Below, one piece after another: positions 24,365 through 32,802 of a stretch of 48,236 bases of DNA. Both the position numbers and the translations under genes were made by a program. Source of the stretch: JAZIHH01 sp036678685 (lineage in GTDB: Bacteria; Bacillota; UBA4882; UBA10575). The stretch lies in NCBI GenBank assembly GCA_036678685.1, contig JAZIHH010000021.1, forward strand, positions 1 to 48,236. The letters are read 5' to 3'. How positions within the stretch are numbered: position 1 is the first letter of the stretch; each line of letters opens with the position of its first letter. A model generated the notes under the pieces. It was not told where the DNA came from and did not search any database. It saw only the letters and a list, made by a program, of their open reading frames with translations.

Positions 24365-24407
24365 CCCGGGAGTTCAAGATATTGCTGAAAGAAAGCCTCC
24401 CGGGTTT
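24365..24407 (+). terminator. Possible weak terminator after msrAB
   Basis: CCCGGGAG (24365-24372) pairs with CTCCCGGG (24397-24404) around a 24-base loop and only three T follow. It may be a processing or weak termination site. Confidence 0.35.
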
Positions 24408-24508
24408 GATTGTTGGTGAAATCTTGAGCAATTTCGTGTGCCGGGGAACATAGAGCGAAAAAAAAGAAGAAATAAGGCTAGAATGACGGATTTTCCCGGG
24501 GAAAAACG

Positions 24509-24579
24509 TTGCTATTTATTACAATAGTTAGTATAATACTTTATACAATAGTTATTGTAAGACTTATAATAACTATTAC
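24509..24579 (+). promoter_or_regulatory. Promoter with three-site operator of the ROK regulator gene
   Basis: A promoter TTGCTA (24509-24514), 17 bases, TATAAT (24532-24537) is covered by three copies of a 13-base motif: ACAATAGTTAGTA at 24521-24533, ACAATAGTTATTG at 24545-24557, and an inverted copy (GTAATAGTTATTA on the minus strand) at 24567-24579. Centres are 24 and 22 bases apart, about two helical turns. The middle copy is a near palindrome (ACAATA/TATTGT). This is probably where the ROK protein coded next represses its own operon. Confidence 0.65.
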
Positions 24580-24601
24580 ATAAAGCACCTGGGGAGTAAA
24601 C

Positions 24602-25738
24602 ATGGTTTTAGGTCGACAGGGAAGGAGAAAGATGGAAACAGTTCAGACTCAGAGCATACGTCTTCATAATGAAAAAAGATTGGTCAAACTTCTGCGCCGC
24701 CGGGGACCGTTATCCCGTTACGAAATAACGCAAGAATTAGGGTTAAGCTTCGGGACGGCTTCCAATCTTTATCGGGACTTAAGAGACAAAGGGATCTGCC
24801 GGGTTGAGAAAAAGAGCCGCATATCCGGCGGACGCCCGGCCCAGCTTGTTTCCTTAAACCCCGATTCCCGGGTAGGCCTGGTCTTTGATTTTACTTCCCC
24901 TGCAGTCACCGTTGCCGTCAGCAACCTGGAAAACCAGTTGCTTTTCAAGACAGTATGCCGGAGCAACCCGGAGAACGGGATCCCCGCTCTGGCCGATGAA
25001 ATTAAGATGCATACCGGTGAAATCCTTTCCCGGTTTTCCCTTGACTTGGAAAAGGTAATGGGAGGAATCGCTGTTGTTCCGGCGGCAGTTGATTACAAAA
25101 GGAATTTAATCTTTTGTCATCAGTATTCCTGGTTGAATAGTGTACCCCTGGCCAAGATTTTATCGGAGAAGCTAAAAATCCCGGTTTGGGTGGAAAATGA
25201 CGCCAATATGGGGGCAGTGGCTGTTTCCGGGCGAACAAAACGCCAATATGTTGTTTTCTTGTACATAGGCGAAAGCGGGCTGGGCCTTGGGGTAGTTGAA
25301 AAAGGACTGCTTCTTACGGGTGATAATGGTTACGCCGGCGAAATAGGACATATTCCGCTGGGCGATCCGGAAGTACGTTGTCATTGCGGTGAGTATGGTT
25401 GTCTGGAGGCGCATTTGACAGTACCGCAGCTTCGGAAGATCCGGATGGAGACGGAATCTGGTGAAAAGACCAAAGAAGTTTTTGCTCGGCTTGTCGGTAC
25501 GTTGGTGAATTTATATGATCCGGAAATCATTGTGGTTGGCTGTGAGTTAACGGAGATGATCCGCCAAATGCTGCCGCGGGCAGGAAAGGAGATAAGCCGC
25601 CGGGTCCCGCGAAACAATCTTCGTACTCCCATACTTGAAGTTTGGGGGAATTTAAAGGAACTCTTTATTTACGGCGCTGCCGAGGTGCTTTTCCGTTATT
25701 GGCTGAATTTACCCGTGGAGTTATTGCCCACCAGGTAA
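24602..25738 (+). CDS. ROK-family transcriptional repressor (NagC/XylR type)
   Basis: A 378-residue protein, normal for NagC/XylR. ATG 24602 has GGGGAG 6 bases upstream; an internal ATG at 24632 with AAGGAG is an alternative. Residues 20-75 are a winged helix (LLRRRGPLSRYEITQELGLS, then GTASNLYRDLRDKG). The rest is a ROK domain with WVENDANMGAVA, the GYAGEIGHIPLG segment and the zinc motif CHCGEYGCLEAHLT. Such repressors bind a sugar or sugar phosphate and leave their operator. The operator cluster before the gene and the ROK kinase and PIG-L deacetylase genes after it suggest control of amino-sugar use. Confidence 0.92.
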   Translation: MVLGRQGRRKMETVQTQSIRLHNEKRLVKLLRRRGPLSRYEITQELGLSFGTASNLYRDLRDKGICRVEKKSRISGGRPAQLVSLNPDSRVGLVFDFTSPAVTVAVSNLENQLLFKTVCRSNPENGIPALADEIKMHTGEILSRFSLDLEKVMGGIAVVPAAVDYKRNLIFCHQYSWLNSVPLAKILSEKLKIPVWVENDANMGAVAVSGRTKRQYVVFLYIGESGLGLGVVEKGLLLTGDNGYAGEIGHIPLGDPEVRCHCGEYGCLEAHLTVPQLRKIRMETESGEKTKEVFARLVGTLVNLYDPEIIVVGCELTEMIRQMLPRAGKEISRRVPRNNLRTPILEVWGNLKELFIYGAAEVLFRYWLNLPVELLPTR

Positions 25739-25786
25739 CCGGCAGTTTATACCTGATCGAAAGATCGTAGAAGAGGAGGGGGAAAG

Positions 25787-27172
25787 ATGATGGAAGTCAA
25801 GTTGAGAAAAATCCCGGTTTTGGATCGGGATTTCCGTCCGATGGCCCTGGTGAACAAAGCTTTTTTGAAAGCGGTCAAAGCTTCCGGCCGGGAAACCCCT
25901 GTGGCAATCGGTATTGAGAGGGAAAATGGGCAGGTCTCCGTATACCGGACGGAAGTGTTTGCCGGGGGCAGCGGAAAGGAAGAAGAGAGTTTCCGGTATA
26001 TCGAGCGGTTGACCAAAAGTCTCTTGTGGATTAAGGGCGGTTGGAAGATTATCATTGGCGGTCCGCGGTATATAGGAGAGCGGATCAAAGAAGCCTATGC
26101 CCCTGGGGGAAGCCGTGAATTTGACGCCCGGTTTATGGGACGGGTGTATGAAAAAGAATTTACGGTGGAGCTTACGGAGGCTGACAGGATGCCGGAAGAA
26201 TATGAAAAACCCGAACCGGTGGGCAAGAGTCTTAACGGATGCCGTATCGGTTTTGACGCCGGCGGCAGCAACCGGAAAGTGGCGGCCGTCCGGGACGGTG
26301 AAGTACTCTACATAGAAGAAGCGGCTTGGCAGCCCATGCTCCAGGAAGATCCGGACTATCATTACCGGGAGATTTTGCAGGCGGTAAAAACCGCGGCGGA
26401 AAAACTTCCCAGAGTGGATGGGCTCGGGGTGAGTTCCGCCGGGATTTACGTGAACAATCGTACCAGGATTGCGTCGCTCTTTCTGAAAGTTCCCGAGGAT
26501 TTGTTTGACAAGAAAATAAAGAACATCTACTTGGATGTGGCCAAAGAATTGGGGGATATACCGGTGGTGGTAAAAAACGATGGGGACGTCGCCGCTCTGG
26601 CCGGTGCCATGTCGTTAAAAGTCACCAAGATTATGGGAATTGCCATGGGGACCAGCGAGGCGGCAGGGTATGTTGATGAAAACGGCAATATTACCGGTTG
26701 CCTGAACGAACTGGCCTTTGTGCCGGTGGATTATAATCCCCGGGCAATGGTGGACGAGTGGTCGGGCGATACCGGATGCGGAGTAAAATACTTTTCCCAG
26801 GATGCGGTCGTCAAATTGGCCCCGGCCGCCGGTATAGAACTGGAGGAAAACCTCACCCCCGCCGAAAAGCTAAGGGTAGTACAGGGGCTGTTGGAAAAGG
26901 GGGACGAAAAGGCCCGCCAAATTTATGAGACCATTGGTTGTTATCTGGGGTATACCCTGGGTTATTACGCGGACTTTTATGATCTAAAACATCTGTTGCT
27001 TTTAGGAGGAGTTGCCTCCGGCGCGGGAGGGGTCATTATCCTGGAGACCGCCAGGGAGGTTCTGGCGCTGGAATACCCGGAACTGGCGGAAAAATTAAAC
27101 TTGCATCTCCCCGGGGAGAGCAACCGCCGGATCGTACAGGCTGTGGCCGCCGCCGCCCTGCCGGTTCTTTGA
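25787..27172 (+). CDS. ROK-type sugar kinase with extra N-terminal domain
   Basis: A 461-residue protein with GGAGGGGG before two adjacent ATG codons (25787, 25790). Residues 155-461 are ROK-like: GFDAGGSNRKVAAVRDGE as phosphate loop, GVSSAGIYVNN, and VVVKNDGDVAALAGAM, which carries the catalytic Asp. Residues 1-150 precede this and are not part of a normal ROK kinase; KIIIGGPRYIGERIKEAY in that part resembles the last helix region of ROK proteins. The usual zinc Cys motif is absent. The likely reaction is phosphorylation of a sugar such as GlcNAc, glucosamine or mannose. It lies between the ROK repressor (48 bases) and a PIG-L deacetylase (138 bases), probably one operon. Confidence 0.78.
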   Translation: MMEVKLRKIPVLDRDFRPMALVNKAFLKAVKASGRETPVAIGIERENGQVSVYRTEVFAGGSGKEEESFRYIERLTKSLLWIKGGWKIIIGGPRYIGERIKEAYAPGGSREFDARFMGRVYEKEFTVELTEADRMPEEYEKPEPVGKSLNGCRIGFDAGGSNRKVAAVRDGEVLYIEEAAWQPMLQEDPDYHYREILQAVKTAAEKLPRVDGLGVSSAGIYVNNRTRIASLFLKVPEDLFDKKIKNIYLDVAKELGDIPVVVKNDGDVAALAGAMSLKVTKIMGIAMGTSEAAGYVDENGNITGCLNELAFVPVDYNPRAMVDEWSGDTGCGVKYFSQDAVVKLAPAAGIELEENLTPAEKLRVVQGLLEKGDEKARQIYETIGCYLGYTLGYYADFYDLKHLLLLGGVASGAGGVIILETAREVLALEYPELAEKLNLHLPGESNRRIVQAVAAAALPVL

Positions 27173-27310
27173 TTCCGACGGCGAGGGCGGTATGCCTGTC
27201 TACCGGAAAAAACAGCCGGAGTTTCGACCGGGGTGTACCCGGAAAAACCGGTTGGCGGAAGATATTGAAGGATGTAAGTGAAGATTGAAAAAACAGGGAG
27301 TTGAGGGAAC

Positions 27311-28168
27311 GTGTTGCAACTGAAAAACAAGGGAGCGGAAATCTATGTTCCGGACGGACAACCATTGCCGGAGGCCCTGAAAAGAACGACCCACCTGGCG
27401 GTCTCAGCCCACCAGGATGACATTGAGATTATGGCTTCTGGAGGAATTTTAGCTTGTTACGGTCAGGAGGATAAGTGGTTCACCGGTATAGTGGTGACCA
27501 ACGGAAGCGGGAGCCCGCGGGACGGCTTGTATGCTACATGCACCGATGAAGAGATGCAGAAAATAAGAAAAAAAGAACAGAAAAAAGCCGCTTTTATCGG
27601 AGAATATGCCGCGCAAGTGTTTATGGACTACCCTAGTTCCGAAGTGAAGGATCCGGCCAATAAAGAAGTAGTCGAAGAATTGGCCGAGATTATACGGATT
27701 GCCGCGCCCGAAGTTTTGTATCTTCACAATCTGGCCGATAAACATAATACCCATGTAGCCACGGCAATAAAAACCCTGCAGGCTGTGAGGATGCTTCCTC
27801 CGGAAAACCGGCCGGAAAAAGTATACGGCTGCGAAGTATGGCGTGATTTGGATTGGTTGCCCGATGAAGACAAGGTCCGCTTTGATTTAAGCGCCCACGA
27901 GAATCTTTCCGCCGCGCTGCTTGGGGTATATGATTCCCAGATTTGCGGAGGAAAAAGGTATGACCTGGCTGTCCTGGGCCGGAGACGGGCCCACGCCACT
28001 TTTTCCTGCCCCCACGAAACCGATGCGGCCACGGCTTTGTCTTATGCCATGGATCTGACCCCTTTGGTTAAAGACGATAACCTTGATATCAAGGAATATG
28101 TTTTGGGTTATATCAACCGGTTGGCGCAACAAGTGAAAGAAACGATGGAGATGTTTCTCCAGGATTAG
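27311..28168 (+). CDS. PIG-L (LmbE-like) family N-deacetylase
   Basis: A 285-residue Rossmann-like zinc deacetylase. Start GTG 27311 or TTG 27314, behind GAGGG. The zinc motif is AVSAHQDDIEIMASGG (the family A-H-x-D-D-E pattern, with Gln in place of Pro), and the third zinc ligand comes from YLHNLADKHNTHVA. HATFSCPHETDAA resembles the substrate loop. PIG-L enzymes remove the acetyl group from GlcNAc joined to inositol, lipids, or from free diacetylchitobiose. There is no signal peptide, so the substrate is cytoplasmic. With the neighbouring ROK genes this suggests deacetylation of an imported N-acetyl sugar. A strong terminator follows. Confidence 0.88.
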   Translation: MLQLKNKGAEIYVPDGQPLPEALKRTTHLAVSAHQDDIEIMASGGILACYGQEDKWFTGIVVTNGSGSPRDGLYATCTDEEMQKIRKKEQKKAAFIGEYAAQVFMDYPSSEVKDPANKEVVEELAEIIRIAAPEVLYLHNLADKHNTHVATAIKTLQAVRMLPPENRPEKVYGCEVWRDLDWLPDEDKVRFDLSAHENLSAALLGVYDSQICGGKRYDLAVLGRRRAHATFSCPHETDAATALSYAMDLTPLVKDDNLDIKEYVLGYINRLAQQVKETMEMFLQD

Positions 28169-28210
28169 ATTAAGAGACTGCAAAATTTTACGGGTACAGT
28201 CAACCCATAA

Positions 28211-28243
28211 AGAAAGCCCCGCAGTATATACTGCGGGGTTTTC
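28211..28243 (+). terminator. Terminator of the ROK/PIG-L operon
   Basis: CCCCGCAGTATATACTGCGGGG is a near-perfect palindrome (10-bp stem) with A-rich left and T-rich right flanks, 50 bases after the PIG-L stop codon. Confidence 0.88.
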
Positions 28244-28402
28244 TGCGTCGATTGGTATTTGGGGCAACCGAAAAATGTTTTTTGGGCCGGCTGTACCGGA
28301 ACAGGAGGTTGGAAGATGAATAAGGCAAAACGGTTGACAGCAAAAATTGTTAGTGTAAAATTACTGTAGGTCTTTGCAGGAAATAACTTATGGAAAAAAG
28401 AA

Positions 28403-28459
28403 GAGGAACCTCACATTCAGCGATGAATGAATACCCCCCAAAGGAGGCTGAGGTTCCTC
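28403..28459 (+). promoter_or_regulatory. Leader inverted repeat of the second ISLre2 element
   Basis: GAGGAACCTC (28403-28412) and GAGGTTCCTC (28450-28459) are exact complements with AAGGAGG in the loop and ATG 28460 directly after, the same layout as in the first element. Confidence 0.7.
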
Positions 28460-29525
28460 ATGGATCTAATTCGTTTAGTAGAAGAGAAAATCCTTTCGGT
28501 AGTGAACGAAATATCGAAAATTTTCGAAGGCGAGATTGACTATCTAACCTTTGAGGCACAATTGAAAAAAAAGCTCGACGGTATAGGTTGCGCTCTAGTG
28601 CAACTGGTTTTGGAGACTCTTGAGGAAAAGATTCACGAAAGCGAAGAGCGCAAACGAGACTGGAAGGTCGTACGGAGAAGAGACCAGAAAGCGATATTGA
28701 CCATTTTTGGTCAACTGATCTATGAGCGGAGCTATTACCAGCATAAAGAAAGTAAGCACTATGCGTACTTGGTAGACGCACAAATAGGGATTACCCCTCA
28801 TGCACGAGTAGGGCCCAATCTCAAAGCCGCCTTGCTAGAAGCATCCAGTAAAATGTCCTATGAAGAGGCCACGGTGCAAGAAAGCAGCTATAATCCTGAA
28901 CTGAGGGTAAGTAGGCAAACAGTAGCATTGACCGTTAATAAGTTTGCTCCTGTGAAATCGTTGCCACCGCAAGAGAAACGGCACGTACGGACATTGTACA
29001 TAGAGGCTGATGAAGATCATGTAAGAATCAGAGATCATAAGCGGAAAAAGCCCTCGTTGCTCATCTATGTTCACGAAGGGGTAAGCGAGGAGGGTTCGCG
29101 TCGTCGTCTTAAAAACGCGAAGTATTTTACGAAACCCTGGGGAAAATCGAAAGAGTTATGGTGGGAGGTTTTAGATTACCTGGAAGCCCGTTATGATCTT
29201 TCAACGGTTGAAAGGATCTATTTATTGGGAGACGGAGCCTCTTGGATCCGGGCTGGACTACAATACTTACCGCCGCAAACTATTTTTATCCTAGACAAGT
29301 ATCATTTAGAAAAATATATTCAAACGGCTACCGCGCATGCACCCGGGCTTAAGATGCTGATTCACCGGGGGATCAAATCCGTAAACAAACAGGCAGTCCT
29401 GACTCATCTTCATGAAGCATTATGGCGTACTGACGAAAAGCCAAGAAGGAAACGGATTGTTGAGACCATCGGGTATATTGAGCGCAACTGGGACGGAATA
29501 GAAAATGGGGTCAGGCATCCCGGGA
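28460..29525 (+). pseudogene. Truncated ISLre2-family transposase
   Basis: From ATG 28460 the frame follows the transposase at 8512 through YIEADEDHVRIRD, LLGDGASWIRAG and RNWDGIENGV, then ends at the junction with the HDAC remnant near 29521. About 110 C-terminal residues are missing; the open frame goes on to 29641 but in HDAC sequence read out of frame. The product should be inactive. Confidence 0.88.
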
Positions 29526-29919
29526 GTCGTACAGAACGTAGCGTATCTGCAATCGGTCTGGAGTACCCGCGAGGAGCAGGATTTGGAGCAAATCTTTGGG
29601 GAAAACGATTATTTTCAACGACAGCGTTACATCCACTATGATACCGATAATATAACCGAGTTTCAGGCAGAAGCGGTTAAAAAATGTTCGGCCTGCAGCG
29701 GTTTTCGGAAGATTTATTCACGAGCGGAACATTATAACGGGCGGGTCAGTAAAATCGGCGCGGTTTTGCTCCCGTGGCATGCCTGCCGTAATTGCCGCCG
29801 GGCGGCGGAAGAAGCTTACTGGCAATTCGAGGCGGAGGAAGGGTTAGATCATGTGTACCTTCTGGACCCCATGCCTGACTCTCAATAAAGGTGATAAAAT
29901 AAAGAAGAAATGTGGCGTT

Positions 29920-29949
29920 AAAAACCCCGGATCTGTTTGGGGTTTTTTT
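29920..29949 (+). terminator. Terminator after the HDAC remnant
   Basis: AAAAACCCC (29920-29928) pairs with GGGGTTTTT (29939-29947), and the T run continues to 29949. It is probably the original terminator of the broken deacetylase gene. Confidence 0.85.
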
Positions 29950-30250
29950 CAGGGCTGTGTTCTTTGCAGCCGCCGGCAAGGTTTTGAATAGGGTTTCCGC
30001 TAATGTGCGCCTACTACACAAAGAAAAACTTTAAATAGGATTATTTTTTCAGAAGGATATCTTTGTTACATGCGGAATATCTACTTGAAACAGGGCGTAA
30101 GGCTATTTGTTTACCAGGGACCGATATTATGTTATTTATATGGCAAAACAATAAGGATTGTGCAGGATATTCCATTAAAAGAGAGAACTATCTTATGATA
30201 GGATTTATTTTTGTAAATCATGAATTTTTTACCAGAAAGAGGAGAGATTT
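29950..30250. other. AT-rich leader of the RpiR regulator gene
   Basis: About 300 bases without a supported gene. An open frame from 30063 runs into the regulator in another frame and shows no family features. The region is rich in A and T and probably carries the promoter and operator of the RpiR gene. Confidence 0.4.
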
Positions 30251-31117
30251 ATGGGCGGTAATAAACAAAATATTCCGGGGGGTTGTCTGTCCCGGCTGCG
30301 AAAAGTTTATAGTTCCCTACGTCCTACGGAAAAAAAAGTAGCTGATTATATATTGAAGCATCATGATAAAGTATTGTACTGTACCATAACTGAACTTTCA
30401 GCTTATACGGATACCAGCGACGCTACAATTATCAGGTTTTGCCGCTTATTAGGGTATAACGGTTATCAGGACTTAAAAATCGCTTTGGCCAGAGAAGTTA
30501 TGCTTCCCAGTAAAAATATTCACGAAGATATCACTCCCTCGGATACTTTTGAAACCGCGGTCAAAAAAGTCTTTCAAGCGAATATTCAGGCAATCAGCGA
30601 TACGGCAGAGATTGTAAATGTTGACACCTTAAAAAAATCCGTGGACGCAATTGTTAATGCCCGCCGGGTTTATGTTTACGGAGTTGGTACTTCCGGATTG
30701 GCAGCCCAGGACTTATGTTACAAACTTTTGCGTGTTGGTATTCATGCCGATTTTTATGTTGATTCTCACATGCAAAGCATCTCTACGGCACTACTGGAAA
30801 AAGACGACGTGGTAATTGGAATTTCTCATTCCGGCAGTACCAAAGAGACGGTGGAAGTACTCACACAAGCAAAGGAACAGGGAGTTAAGATCATTTGTAT
30901 CACGAATTACAGCCGTTCCCCCATGGGAAAATTGGGAGATCTTATTTTACTTACAGCTGCAGAGGAAACTTCCTTTGGCAGTGGGGGAATGCCCTCGATA
31001 ATGGCGCAGTTAAGCGTGATCGATTGTCTGTTTGTCGGCATTGCTCTGGAGCACTACGATGAAGCGCTCAAATTCATTGAACTCACCGGCCTCACAGTGA
31101 AAAATAGGAAATACTAA
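30251..31117 (+). CDS. MurR/RpiR-family transcriptional regulator
   Basis: A 288-residue protein with AGAGGAGAG before ATG 30251. Residues 12-85 are the RpiR helix-turn-helix (LRPTEKKVADYILKHHDKVL, then TSDATIIRFCRLLGYNGYQD). Residues 115-260 are a SIS domain with RVYVYGVGTSGLAAQDL, DVVIGISHSGSTKETVEV and ICITNYSRSPMGKLGD, which bind a phosphosugar. Regulators of this family commonly control MurNAc-6-P, GlcNAc-6-P or other phosphosugar genes. No sugar gene is directly next to it: it has its own terminator and is followed by transhydrogenase genes. Its target may be the SIS/ABC/GH3 operon at 41-47 kb or elsewhere. Confidence 0.93.
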   Translation: MGGNKQNIPGGCLSRLRKVYSSLRPTEKKVADYILKHHDKVLYCTITELSAYTDTSDATIIRFCRLLGYNGYQDLKIALAREVMLPSKNIHEDITPSDTFETAVKKVFQANIQAISDTAEIVNVDTLKKSVDAIVNARRVYVYGVGTSGLAAQDLCYKLLRVGIHADFYVDSHMQSISTALLEKDDVVIGISHSGSTKETVEVLTQAKEQGVKIICITNYSRSPMGKLGDLILLTAAEETSFGSGGMPSIMAQLSVIDCLFVGIALEHYDEALKFIELTGLTVKNRKY

Positions 31118-31133
31118 ATAAATAGCTTTTTTC

Positions 31134-31169
31134 TCCCCTGCGGGTACCAGTAAGGCAGGGGATTTTTTT
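31134..31169 (+). terminator. Terminator of the RpiR regulator gene
   Basis: TCCCCTGC (31134-31141) pairs with GCAGGGGA (31155-31162), followed by seven T. Confidence 0.9.
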
Positions 31170-31325
31170 ATCCCTATAGACATGTATATACCGCTGAGGT
31201 ACAAATAAATACAGAAGATTTTTTGTCTGTTTGGAAGAAATACTACATTATATTTTAAAATAAATGGAGGAATTCTCTTACGCATAGAGAATATTACAAC
31301 ATGTTTTCTTTGAGGAGGGATTAAT

Positions 31326-32522
31326 TTGCTGTTCTCCAATGTAAAAATCGGCGTTCCCAAGGAGATAATGGAGGGTGAACGGCGGGCGGCGGTTACGGTC
31401 GATACGGTAAAAAAGATCGTCAACCAGGGCGGTGTTGTGTTGATCGAAAAGGGGGTCGGAACGGGTGCCTATATTACCGATGAAGATTATGAAAAAGCAG
31501 GTGCAGTAATTATTTCTGAGGCAGAGGAGGTTTACGCCCAGGCGGATATTATTCTCAAAGTCAAAGAACCTCAGTTTAATGAGGCGCTGCAACGACATGA
31601 AGTTGATTTAATGAAAAACGGTCAGTATCTTATATGTTTTCTGCATCCTGCTTCGCCGGAAAACCGCGAAATGGTACAAAAACTGGTAGAAAGGAAGGTT
31701 GTCGCCTATACTTTGGACAGCATTCCCCGTATCTCCAGAGCCCAAAGTATGGACGCACTGACCTCCATGAGCACAGTGGCGGGTTATAAAAGCGTTTTGA
31801 CTGCCGCCGGCAGGATCAGTAAATTTGTTCCGATGATTGGAACGGCGGTTGGGATGAACAAACCGGCGACGGTATTAGTGATCGGCGCCGGGGTGGCCGG
31901 ATTGCAGGCAATTGCCACTGCCAAAAGGTTGGGAGCACAGGTTTATGTCGTCGATATCCGCGCCGATGCCCTTGAGCAGGCAAAAAGTTTGGGGGCAAAA
32001 GTGATCGACCCGGAAATACCTGCGGATATTGCCGTTGGTGAAGGCGGGTATGCGAAAAAACTTCCTGCGGAATGGTTGCAAAAAGAGAGAAACCTTATAA
32101 AGGGGTATATAACCCAAGCGGATATTGTAATTTTAACCGCTTTAATACCGGGGAAAGCGGCCCCCGTGCTCATTACGGAAGAAATGATTGCTTCCATGAA
32201 ACCGGGATCGGCGGTTATTGACGTTGCGGTGGATCAGGGCGGCAACTGCGCGGTCACCGTACCGGGAAAAGTTGTTTACAAATACCAGGTCAGCATTGAC
32301 GGGACCAAAAATATTCCGGCCGGTGTTCCCGTTAGTTCCACCTGGATGTTTGCTCATAATATTTATAATTTTCTGGTCTATCTGATGGAAAGAAAGGGAA
32401 AACCGGATGAAGATGATGAGATCCTCTCCGCCTGTCTGGTGACGAAAGACGGGCGCCTGCTTCATTCCGGCGCCTTGGAAACCGCAAATTTACAAGAAAA
32501 GGCGGCTGATCAAAGTGAATAA
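31326..32522 (+). CDS. pntA: NAD(P) transhydrogenase subunit alpha, NAD-binding part
   Basis: A 398-residue protein with start TTG 31326 behind GAGGAGGGA. The sequence shows the alanine dehydrogenase/PNT N-terminal domain (KIGVPKEIMEGERRAAVTVD) and the NAD-binding domain (VLVIGAGVAGLQAIATAKRLGA, then YVVDIRADALEQAKSLGA). The later ILTALIPGKAAPVLITEEM and GSAVIDVAVDQGGN are typical of PntA rather than of alanine dehydrogenase, and pntAB/pntB follow. It has no membrane segments; it forms the NAD(H) domain I of a proton-pumping transhydrogenase that balances NADH and NADPH. In three-part enzymes like this, subunit alpha is split in two genes. Confidence 0.93.
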   Translation: MLFSNVKIGVPKEIMEGERRAAVTVDTVKKIVNQGGVVLIEKGVGTGAYITDEDYEKAGAVIISEAEEVYAQADIILKVKEPQFNEALQRHEVDLMKNGQYLICFLHPASPENREMVQKLVERKVVAYTLDSIPRISRAQSMDALTSMSTVAGYKSVLTAAGRISKFVPMIGTAVGMNKPATVLVIGAGVAGLQAIATAKRLGAQVYVVDIRADALEQAKSLGAKVIDPEIPADIAVGEGGYAKKLPAEWLQKERNLIKGYITQADIVILTALIPGKAAPVLITEEMIASMKPGSAVIDVAVDQGGNCAVTVPGKVVYKYQVSIDGTKNIPAGVPVSSTWMFAHNIYNFLVYLMERKGKPDEDDEILSACLVTKDGRLLHSGALETANLQEKAADQSE

Positions 32523-32793
32523 TTGGTATTTAACCATATTGTTTTTGGCTGTCTCTGTTATCGGCGGCAAATTAATTCGTAATGTTCCGAGTTTATTACA
32601 TACTCCCCTGATGTCGGGCATGAACGCCTTATCCGGAATCACCATTCTTGGAGCTTTGACGGCGGCCGCCTTCGCCCGGAGCAGTATTTCAGTGCTTTTG
32701 GGGATGCTTGCTATCACGCTGGCACTAATCAATGTGGTCAGCGGCTTCGTTGTTACTTTCCGGATGTTAAAGATGTTTAGGAAAAAGAGTTGA
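32515..32793 (+). CDS. NAD(P) transhydrogenase small membrane subunit (PntAB)
   Basis: A 92-residue membrane protein with start GTG 32515, overlapping the previous gene by 8 bases. Three to four hydrophobic segments are evident (WYLTILFLAVSVIGG, LSGITILGALTAAAFA, VLLGMLAITLALINVVSGF) with the loop HTPLMSGMNALSG, the conserved block of the PntA C-terminal membrane domain. It forms part of the proton channel with PntB. The overlap implies translational coupling. Confidence 0.93.
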   Translation: MNNWYLTILFLAVSVIGGKLIRNVPSLLHTPLMSGMNALSGITILGALTAAAFARSSISVLLGMLAITLALINVVSGFVVTFRMLKMFRKKS

Positions 32794-32802
32794 GGTGGAA
32801 AA

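Larger units (their letters stand above)
28349..29525 (+). mobile_element. Truncated ISLre2-family element
   Basis: The left end repeats the first 21 bases of the intact element at 8401. Homology ends inside the transposase gene near 29521, where HDAC sequence begins, so the right end and its target duplication are gone. The relationship to the 8401 copy is clear at protein level but the two differ at many positions, so they are distinct elements of one family. Confidence 0.88.
28316..29888 (+). pseudogene. HDAC-family gene broken by ISLre2 insertion and deletion
   Basis: The first 11 codons remain at 28316-28348 (ATG with AGGAGG 7 bases before it, protein MNKAKRLTAKI). Then the left end of an ISLre2 element begins exactly at a codon boundary. 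The 3' part of the gene reappears at 29526-29888, in a frame different from the transposase, as VVQNVAYLQ and onward. That part matches the C-terminal extension of the intact deacetylase at 5033: I count 94 identical of 112 residues, including CSAC and CRNC in place of CPAC and CLSC. About 300 codons of the catalytic domain are lost. That the 5' stub belongs to the same gene is inference, supported by position and direction only. Confidence 0.8.

Noticed and set aside
28349..29641. Functional 404-residue transposase
   Set aside because: The last 39 codons are HDAC sequence read in the wrong frame, and about 110 C-terminal residues of the family are missing.
30063..30341. Open frame of 92 codons before the RpiR gene
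   Set aside because: It overlaps the start of the regulator in another frame, has no ribosome binding site and no recognisable domain.
31326..32522. Alanine dehydrogenase
   Set aside because: The fold is shared, but the two following membrane subunits and the C-terminal blocks identify the transhydrogenase alpha subunit.
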